The notes beneath the pieces were generated by a model. It saw nothing but the letters and a program-made list of their open reading frames with translations, was not told the origin of the DNA and searched no databases. From an uncultured Alphaproteobacteria bacterium (GTDB lineage: Bacteria > Pseudomonadota > Alphaproteobacteria > Rickettsiales > UBA1997): a stretch of 29,454 bases of DNA. Position 1 is the first letter of the stretch. Every line of letters starts with the position of its first letter. The translations under genes and the position numbers were made by a program. Positions 23,921-29,454 of the stretch are shown here, piece by piece. The stretch is taken from assembly GCA_903849835.1 (NCBI GenBank), contig CAINKA010000018.1, positions 1 through 29,454 on the forward strand, read 5' to 3'.

Positions 23921-25528
23921 TAGAGATTTAACTGCCGCTGTATTCGAAGCCGCTACTGCTGCTGCGATTGCTAATGATTGGCCTTTAGCACATGAGATCC
24001 GAACATCGCTGTGAATGTTGTGGATGTGTTCACGCTCTTTAATGCTTCTTATCCCATCGCCAAAATTTACAACGGATTCCGGTTGTTTGGATTTTGGAGA
24101 TTCTTGATCAAAAATATCAACAGACGGAACTCCTAAAATCTCTGAAACGCCCGGTACTTTTTCCATTACCCCAATATGAGCATTGCCCATTAAAGCGATC
24201 CATTTTTCCCCGCCGGCTTCTTTTGTGATAATGTCTTGTGCGGCATAATTCATGCCAATCATTCTTTCCGCTCCTTCTGCACCAAACCTACTCATCCCCA
24301 TTTTGTATGATTCTTCCGTATCTATCCCGACGATTCTTATCCCAGCCTCTTTGGCGACTTTTACTAGCTGAGAGAAATTGTAATTATCATGATCAGCGTC
24401 TTCGCAGCTGAATCTGGTGTATCCCCTAAATAGATTATCAAGATATCGACTAAGATCCTTTGGCATTTCTGTGTCTGCTGGAGTATGAAAATATTCATCA
24501 AGACTGTCTTGCATGACAGAGTCGTAAAACAAATGTTCCATGAATAAAGTCTTATAGCCAGCTTCTCTAAAAATTGTCATGTTTTCTATCGCAAAACGTT
24601 TTGACGATGTTGATGAATGGGATTCTCCAATGCAAAAACTATGATTTAGAAGCTCTTTAAAATTTGAAATTTTTGGCTTCGGAATAAGGGTTTTGGATGC
24701 AAAAAATTCATGGGCTTTTTCACTAAATGAAGGTTTGACAGTATGATGTGGCGATGGTTCTGCAGCTGGTATGAATCTATGCATGTAATCCATTGCATCT
24801 GGTCTATAAATATATCCATTAAGAAATGGATTCTGAAACACCGCTCCAATTGCCATAATCAACATCATATCATCTTTGAAGTATTGGAGTGGAGCGTGAC
24901 AGTAGATACTTTTTGTTGTGTCATCAAACTCAAAAATACTCGCTGGATAGCCAAAAGTTGTGATAGTTTTTTTTAACCATAAGTAACTTTTTCTGCATGC
25001 TCTTGAGCTTTCATAAATTTTTTTTTCAGAGTGGTGAGCGTTTTGTGAATTAAAAATAAATTTTACTTTTCTTTGTGAAAATTCTGATCTTACGGATTCA
25101 ACATGAATCGGAGGTGGAGAATCTGCAAAAGCTGCATCTGATTCTTTAAGCTTCTGATATTCTTGCGAGTATTCGCTTTGTGAGGAAAAGCTTTGGGTAA
25201 AAATACGGCTATCAAACTTTGAAAAGAGTACGTGAAAATCATCATCATCTGGGATTCTTGCTGTCTTAACATCTTCTTCTCGATAGAATCCGATATCTTT
25301 AGGTTCGTTACTAATTTTTAAACAATCACCATTTGCAATGGATATCGTGGTTATTCCATCCATGTCGCTCAGCTTTATAAAATCTGGCATTTTAGTTGAG
25401 CACCGTACTAAAAAATTTATATAGGTTTTGATCCTTGGGTGGGTTGGTATGGATGAAATACTATTAAAAAATATCGCATTCGAAGTAGCAGAAGAGACTT
25501 TTGGAACTGTCGGGGTCGATGCTGTCAT
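23273..25528 (-). CDS. Mosaic effector-like protein with TIKI/ChaN-like domain
   Basis: A 751-residue protein without signal peptide. Residues 1-260 are unrecognised. About 290-480 resembles the TIKI/ChaN/PMT-C2 superfamily: FCIGESHS (301-304), TLFMEH (Glu331, His332), IVGIDTEE and IALMGNAHIGVME (His451), the GExxH...E...GNxH pattern associated with metal-dependent peptidase or heme-binding members. An Ala-rich helix (SLAIAAAVAASNTAA) then leads to the 213-residue C-terminal module shared with the neighbour. I chose the ATG at 25528; a TTG twelve bases earlier is possible. It lies between metW and the C48-protease gene on the same strand. The mosaic layout suggests a secreted effector or toxin; this is inference. 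Confidence 0.7.
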   Translation of the reverse strand: MTASTPTVPKVSSATSNAIFFNSISSIPTHPRIKTYINFLVRCSTKMPDFIKLSDMDGITTISIANGDCLKISNEPKDIGFYREEDVKTARIPDDDDFHVLFSKFDSRIFTQSFSSQSEYSQEYQKLKESDAAFADSPPPIHVESVRSEFSQRKVKFIFNSQNAHHSEKKIYESSRACRKSYLWLKKTITTFGYPASIFEFDDTTKSIYCHAPLQYFKDDMMLIMAIGAVFQNPFLNGYIYRPDAMDYMHRFIPAAEPSPHHTVKPSFSEKAHEFFASKTLIPKPKISNFKELLNHSFCIGESHSSTSSKRFAIENMTIFREAGYKTLFMEHLFYDSVMQDSLDEYFHTPADTEMPKDLSRYLDNLFRGYTRFSCEDADHDNYNFSQLVKVAKEAGIRIVGIDTEESYKMGMSRFGAEGAERMIGMNYAAQDIITKEAGGEKWIALMGNAHIGVMEKVPGVSEILGVPSVDIFDQESPKSKQPESVVNFGDGIRSIKEREHIHNIHSDVRISCAKGQSLAIAAAVAASNTAAVKSLTKILEITDTKQIVVKTIADTQLNFFHPKFDGSNSSGDKFDFATNDRDVIRNPKDKSHEIILQNLTAAGKKVGIDSTKAGIFIMLAIKNGGVANQKEGFLKDLKKIFGEREDCDLLFNEARNFSAAFQKNMEESSMFTGNQNAKKLVGMRLKRLTPNYVLEMCGILQDSRSAAQTFERSLKILEISVEDLKQKNTTPSPDPRDGYAQRGGASARTK

Positions 25529-25554
25529 TTTTTTTCTCAAAAATTTTTTACCAA

Positions 25555-26215
25555 GTTATGTGTTGGCAGTTTATTTCTCTCTAGCTGAATCATCTCTTCC
25601 TCGAACAGAACCGTCTCTCGGATCTGGCGATGGGGTGGTGTTTTTTTGTTTCAAATCTTCAAGTGAAATTCCAAGAGTTTTGAGATCTCTCTCAAAAGTT
25701 TGTGCCGCTGATCTGCCGACCCGCGACATTCCATACATTTCCAAAACATAATTCGGCGTAAGTCTTTTTAATCTCATTCCAACCAGTTTTTTAGCATTTT
25801 GATTTCCAGTAAACATGGATGATTCCTCCATGTTTTTTTGGAAAGCTGCAGAAAAATTTCGCGCTTCGTTGAATAGCAAGCCACAATCCTCTCTTTTAAA
25901 AAATTTTTCCAAATCTTTCCGAAATTCTCTCTCTCGATTTGCAACCCCACCATTCTTGATCGCAAGCATTATAAAAATTCCGGCTTTAGCTGAATCGATA
26001 CCAACTTTTTTTCCAGCGGCAGTTAAATTTTGTAAAATAATTTCGTGCGATTTGTCTTTTGGATTACGGATTACGTCCCTGTCGTTTGTCGCAAAATCAA
26101 ATTTATCACCGCTTGAGTCTGAGCCATCAAATTCGGGATGGAAAAAATTAAGTTGAGTACCAGCGATTGTCTTTACAGCAACTTGCTCAGCGCTAGTTAC
26201 CTCTAGTATTTTTGT
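25555..26215 (-). repeat. Shared 3' module, copy B (end of the C48-protease gene)
   Basis: This is the partner of 23257-23920. It begins at the codons for TKILE in both genes and ends beyond the stop, where both copies read GCTAGAnnGAAATAA followed by CTG-CAAC. Sequence upstream of TKILE is unrelated in the two genes, so the boundary is sharp on that side. Confidence 0.9.
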
Positions 26216-27139
26216 TGGAGGTCTGGCTTCTGTTTTTGGAACCACGCGCTCATGCAAAGCTCTGCCATTAAATACCTCTTCTAAATCCCTCCTTCTTGCT
26301 CTGATGAATTCTTCTGGTCCGACTTGTTTACCTTCTTGCAGGATGGTTGGCTTGATTTTGCCTCTAGTATCATGCATTCTGATGAGATTGAACACTGTGT
26401 GATAGCCACAACTATGCCAGTCTTTTTGGTGATCGCAGGGAAGTGTCCGTACGTCAATAACAATGCCATCTCGTAAACGGGCTAACGCTCTTAAAAAAGC
26501 TTCGTTTGCTTGTAAATCAGTATTCAGTTTTTCATAAAGACTATCGACCGAACTACCTACGATGCTATTAATAACCCTAGTCAATGCTGCCGGAGTTTCA
26601 CCACCAGCGGAATCCATGCTTACTGCTTCAATCGAAACAGTCCCACCATCTCTCGTAACTTTTCTTAAATGCAGTGCTATCCAATGACCTCCTCCAGAAA
26701 GTCTTTTAGCTACAGAATTGAGATGAGCACCTCTGCATAATGCGATTGAGGCCATTGGCTCATCCTTCCCAATAAATTTCAATATCGCATCGCGAAGAAT
26801 GCAGTCGATGTTATCATGTCCGTTATTAATAGCGCAAACATCGATAGATCCAGCGGTAGTAAGGTTTTCAACATCTCTTTCGCTAATTCCACTTTTTACA
26901 AAAGCATCACGCAGCAATCTGTCGACATTTTGATGAGTGAGCTGAGAGGTGCCATCGACAATGTTGTAGGCGTCCAACCCTCTTCCTGTTTGAGATTCTG
27001 AAGCAACTGACGGAGTTGGTGGTGGAGAGCCACGCCTTTTTGTGATAGTTATTCCCGTTGTTCGAGGTTTTAAAACAACTGGTGGAGTTGGTGGTGTAGA
27101 ACCAGAACTTCCTGTGATGAAGTTAAAGAATTTTTTCAA
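25571..27139 (-). CDS. Ulp1-like (C48) cysteine protease effector with shared C-terminal module
   Basis: A 522-residue protein without signal peptide. Residues 14-45 hold two Pro-rich units (PPTPP and PPPTPS). About 100-260 fits the C48/CE-clan peptidase plan: GGHWIALHL (His152), VSMDSAG (Asp176), and HQKDWHSCGYHTVFNL with Gln238 and Cys244 at the Q-x5-C spacing of Ulp1. Such enzymes cleave SUMO- or ubiquitin-like proteins or act as acetyltransferases in effectors of intracellular bacteria. Residues 311-522 are the module shared with the next gene. The start is uncertain: the frame opens with TTG at 27139 and has no in-frame ATG until inside the protease domain, and a one-base frame change would join it to an upstream peptide beginning at 27221. 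Confidence 0.75.
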   Translation of the reverse strand: MKKFFNFITGSSGSTPPTPPVVLKPRTTGITITKRRGSPPPTPSVASESQTGRGLDAYNIVDGTSQLTHQNVDRLLRDAFVKSGISERDVENLTTAGSIDVCAINNGHDNIDCILRDAILKFIGKDEPMASIALCRGAHLNSVAKRLSGGGHWIALHLRKVTRDGGTVSIEAVSMDSAGGETPAALTRVINSIVGSSVDSLYEKLNTDLQANEAFLRALARLRDGIVIDVRTLPCDHQKDWHSCGYHTVFNLIRMHDTRGKIKPTILQEGKQVGPEEFIRARRRDLEEVFNGRALHERVVPKTEARPPTKILEVTSAEQVAVKTIAGTQLNFFHPEFDGSDSSGDKFDFATNDRDVIRNPKDKSHEIILQNLTAAGKKVGIDSAKAGIFIMLAIKNGGVANREREFRKDLEKFFKREDCGLLFNEARNFSAAFQKNMEESSMFTGNQNAKKLVGMRLKRLTPNYVLEMYGMSRVGRSAAQTFERDLKTLGISLEDLKQKNTTPSPDPRDGSVRGRDDSAREK

Positions 27140-27221
27140 GATAAAAAATACATTGTTGAGCCTTCAAATTAATTATCACATTCGAATCAGCAGAAGCTGC
27201 AATCTCAAAATTTTTTGTCAC
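27123..27221 (-). pseudogene. Frame-offset 5' extension of the C48-protease gene
   Basis: From a GTG at 27221 a 32-codon frame reads VTKNFEIAASADSNVIIN and continues to YLEKIL, then stops. Its segment SADSNVIIN resembles SATSNAIFFN at the start of the TIKI-like protein, and the DNA upstream (AACTTG, AAAATTTTGAG) is also shared. Removing one A from the six-A run at about 27132-27137 would fuse it in frame with KFFNFITGS. This may be the true N-terminus, with a frameshift, a slippage switch or a sequencing error. Confidence 0.45.
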
Positions 27222-27225
27222 AAGT

Positions 27226-28383
27226 TCAGTAGATTCGATTGATGAATCCCGAAATGGTGTTTTTTAACGTGTCATTTTCAAGTAAAAAAGAGTCGTGACC
27301 AGCGTTGCTGTTGATGGTGATGTTGCTGGTGTTGATGCCGCATGCGACTAAGGCGTGAGTAAGTTTTTTTGCTTCTGACGGAGGGAAAAGCCAATCGTCG
27401 GAAAAAGAAATTACACAAAATTTTCCGTCCTTATTTTTGCTAAATTCTTGAAATGCGCCGCTGAGTTTTCCGGCAAAATCACTTTCCAAATCGAAATAAT
27501 CCACGGCCTTGGTGATGTAGAGGTATGAGTTGGCATCGAAGCGTTCGACAAAATTAAAACCTTGGTGATGCAAATAATTTTCAACTTGAAATTCGCGATC
27601 GAAGCTAAAAGAAAATCCTGATTTATTTTGCAAATCACGCCCGAATTTTTTTTGCAATGCAGCTTCGGAAAGATAGGTGATGTGAGCGGTCATACGGGCA
27701 ACAGCTAAGCCATTTGACGGATATTTTTTTTCGTTCAAATATTTGCCGTGACACCAGTTTGGATCGGCCATAATTGCCTGACGTCCGACTTCGTGAAATG
27801 CAATATTTTGTGGAGAATGGCGGTAAGAAGTTGCGAGCGGAATTACCAAGTTTACTTTTTGTGGATAGAGCACAGACCAAGCTAAAACCTGCATTCCGCC
27901 CGTCGACCCTCCGATTACAGCGTGAAGTTTTTTTATGCCAAAATGCTCAACCAATAAATTTTGCGCATGGACGATATCTTGGATCGTGATGATGGGAAAG
28001 CTTAGTCCGTATGGCTCGCCAGTGTTTGGATCAATTTCTTTCGGTCCGACAGATCCCATGCATCCCCCGATTATGTTCGAAGAAATTACGAAGAATTTTT
28101 TAGTGTCGATTGGCTTTCCTTCGCCGATCATAAAATCCCACCAGCCATTTTTTCCGGTGACGGGATGAGTTGACGCGGCATATTGATCACCCGTCAATGC
28201 GTGGCAAATTAGGATTGCATTTGATCGGTCAGAATTCAGCTCTCCGTAGGTTTCGTAAGCGAGAGGAAAATTTTTAATTTCAGCACCGCTCATCAACTTC
28301 ATCGGCTTTTCTTGCGCTAAAAAAATAATTTTTCCGATCTCAAATTCTTTGTAACTTGGTCCGAAACTTGACTTGATTTTCAT
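27226..28383 (-). CDS. metX: Homoserine O-acyltransferase MetX
   Basis: A 385-residue alpha/beta-hydrolase-fold enzyme that activates homoserine with acetyl- or succinyl-CoA. It shows CHALTGDQYAAS, the nucleophile elbow GGSTGGMQ with Ser160, ARMTAHITYLSE, FSDDWLFPP with the catalytic Asp, and NAGHDSFL with the catalytic His. Length is normal. The choice of acyl donor cannot be read safely from these motifs; MetZ nearby would fit succinyl. It is divergent from the chorismate mutase gene across 51 bases and would head the transcript that continues into the two mosaic genes, metW and rlpA. Confidence 0.93.
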   Translation of the reverse strand: MKIKSSFGPSYKEFEIGKIIFLAQEKPMKLMSGAEIKNFPLAYETYGELNSDRSNAILICHALTGDQYAASTHPVTGKNGWWDFMIGEGKPIDTKKFFVISSNIIGGCMGSVGPKEIDPNTGEPYGLSFPIITIQDIVHAQNLLVEHFGIKKLHAVIGGSTGGMQVLAWSVLYPQKVNLVIPLATSYRHSPQNIAFHEVGRQAIMADPNWCHGKYLNEKKYPSNGLAVARMTAHITYLSEAALQKKFGRDLQNKSGFSFSFDREFQVENYLHHQGFNFVERFDANSYLYITKAVDYFDLESDFAGKLSGAFQEFSKNKDGKFCVISFSDDWLFPPSEAKKLTHALVACGINTSNITINSNAGHDSFLLENDTLKNTISGFINRIY

Positions 28384-28434
28384 TCTTCTTAAATCGAATT
28401 TTTTTTAAAAATTTTTAAAGTTTGTAAATTTCAA

Positions 28435-29358
28435 ATGACTGAAAATCAACAGAATAAATCTCAGGAAACCGCGCTGCAAGCTTTGCGGCAAGATATCGAT
28501 AAAATCGACGATCAGATTCTTTCTCTGCTTAAAAAAAGAATGCAAGTCATCGCAAAAGTTGGTGAATTGAAAAAAAATAATCAGGAAAAATTTTTTATCA
28601 GATCAAATCGCGAAGCCGATATGATAAAAAATTTAGTCGCAAAAGCAGATTCAACTTTTCCAAAATCAGCAATTATTAGCATTTGGCGAAAAATTATTAC
28701 GGCTGCGAACATGCATGAGCAGCAGCTTCGCATTGCGATTCACAATCCAAAAAATATTTCTGATTACGAATATTTGGTGAAGGAATATTACAGCGATGCT
28801 GTGCCAATTTTAAATCTCGATAGCTCAACCAACGTCGTTGCTGAAATTGAAAAAGGTGAAGTGCAAATCGGAATTTTTGCTTTGCCGAAAGATGCAGAAG
28901 ATTCGCATCGAAAGGAAGATTCGAGTGAAAATTGGTGGATCGGTTTGGCTAATAATCGCTTGGGTTTGAAGGTGTTTGCGAGGATTCCCATGGTTCAAAA
29001 GATGGTTCAAAATATTTCTGAATTTTCTGCGTATGAAAAAAATTTCGACGCGATTCATTTAGTCGCGGTTGCGATTAAAAAAGCTGAAAAATCTAGCTCG
29101 GATAACAGCCTGATTTATGTCGAACTCAGTTCTGAATTCTCAAAATCGCAATTGCTCTCTGCCTTTAAAGAGCAAGGCATCAGCGCCAAAATTTTGAAAT
29201 CAGTAAAAATGCAGCAAGTTGATGGAATCGTTTTTTATCTGCTCGAATGTGAAGGATTTTTTGAGGAAGAAGATGAGGCGGTAAAAGCCTTGAAGAAGAC
29301 GAAAATCAAACCTTACGTGAAGGTGCTTGGGCATTATGCGACGGCGGTTATTCTCTAG
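28435..29358 (+). CDS. Chorismate mutase (AroQ type) with C-terminal extension
   Basis: A 307-residue protein. Residues about 15-100 are an AroQ chorismate mutase: ALRQDIDKIDDQILSLLKKRMQVIAKVGELK with the usual Arg/Lys pattern, then FFIRSNREADMI and AIISIWRKIITAANMHEQ. The remaining 200 residues resemble the partner domain seen in alphaproteobacterial chorismate mutases of about 290 residues (LRIAIHNP onward, ending VKVLGHYATAVIL) and may have a regulatory, PheA-like role. The enzyme makes prephenate for phenylalanine and tyrosine. Its place beside metX is typical of alphaproteobacteria. Confidence 0.82.
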   Translation: MTENQQNKSQETALQALRQDIDKIDDQILSLLKKRMQVIAKVGELKKNNQEKFFIRSNREADMIKNLVAKADSTFPKSAIISIWRKIITAANMHEQQLRIAIHNPKNISDYEYLVKEYYSDAVPILNLDSSTNVVAEIEKGEVQIGIFALPKDAEDSHRKEDSSENWWIGLANNRLGLKVFARIPMVQKMVQNISEFSAYEKNFDAIHLVAVAIKKAEKSSSDNSLIYVELSSEFSKSQLLSAFKEQGISAKILKSVKMQQVDGIVFYLLECEGFFEEEDEAVKALKKTKIKPYVKVLGHYATAVIL

Positions 29359-29387
29359 AGCCTGTATTCAAACTCAGCGTGCCTCGA

Positions 29388-29444
29388 TTTTTGCGTAAAA
29401 TTTTTTGCAATATCGGGAATATTACGAAAAATTTTACGCAAAAA
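29388..29444. terminator. Long AT-rich hairpin after the chorismate mutase gene
   Basis: TTTTTGCGTAAAATTTTT at 29388-29405 pairs exactly with AAAAATTTTACGCAAAAA at 29427-29444. An inner partial stem (AATAT/ATATT) surrounds the centre CGGGA. It lies about 30 bases after the stop codon. It could terminate in both directions or be a further repeat family member cut by the window end. Confidence 0.6.
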
Positions 29445-29454
29445 AGAGCAAAAA

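Noticed and set aside
1..29454. tRNA or rRNA genes
   Set aside because: I saw no CCA-ended cloverleaf, no GTTCRANNC T-arm in context and no rRNA landmark sequence in the intergenic stretches; a covariance-model scan would be decisive.

Overview
The window is AT-rich, Gram-negative DNA that most resembles an alphaproteobacterium. This rests on the MetX/MetZ/MetW methionine genes, the chorismate mutase next to metX, the LptF/LptG pair, the HAD-IIA phosphatase with a DVWGVIHDG motif, and palindromic repeats of the CGTCATCC...GGATGACG type. The lineage below class level is inference. The metabolism is that of a facultative or strict anaerobe: NarI, class III ribonucleotide reductase with its activase, and oxygen-independent HemN. 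Several proline-rich proteins and a eukaryote-like Ulp1/C48 protease suggest contact with a eukaryotic host.

Layout. 1-2430: modA and a hipBA toxin-antitoxin pair with a palindromic operator. 2447-6154: a nitrate operon on the minus strand (narI, then a NIT-CRP/FNR fusion regulator, then an outer-membrane barrel) preceded by an FNR-type box. 6190-7434: dinD and a repeat-rich intergenic stretch ending in a perfect FNR box and probable NrdR boxes. 7435-11833: nrdD, nrdG and hemN on the plus strand, each followed by the same long palindrome. 11984-16623: a HAD phosphatase, a Pro-rich unknown, and a run of four lipoproteins (LPP20-like, a 53-residue lipoprotein, LPP20-like, CsgG/FlgT-like), all on the minus strand. 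16721-19338: repeat cluster, lptG, lptF, thiS. 19389-22495: Pro-rich membrane protein, yajQ, metZ, rlpA. 22496-28383: metW, two mosaic effector-like genes, metX. 28435-29358: chorismate mutase, then a terminal hairpin.

How the parts fit. The NIT-CRP/FNR regulator has an FNR-type recognition helix (E-x2-S-R). Boxes of the matching TTGAT-N4-ATCAA type lie in front of its own operon and in front of nrdD, so nitrate sensing and anaerobic DNA-precursor synthesis are probably co-regulated. ModA would supply molybdenum for the nitrate reductase, whose narGHJ genes are not in the window.

The most striking locus is 23273-27221. Two adjacent genes carry unrelated putative enzymatic domains (a TIKI/ChaN-like fold and a Ulp1-like cysteine protease) but share a C-terminal module of about 210 residues, roughly 80 % identical by eye, and also share short 5' and 3' flanks. 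They lie between metX and metW, which are normally neighbours. This looks like a tandem-duplicated, domain-swapping effector or toxin family with a common delivery module of unknown fold.
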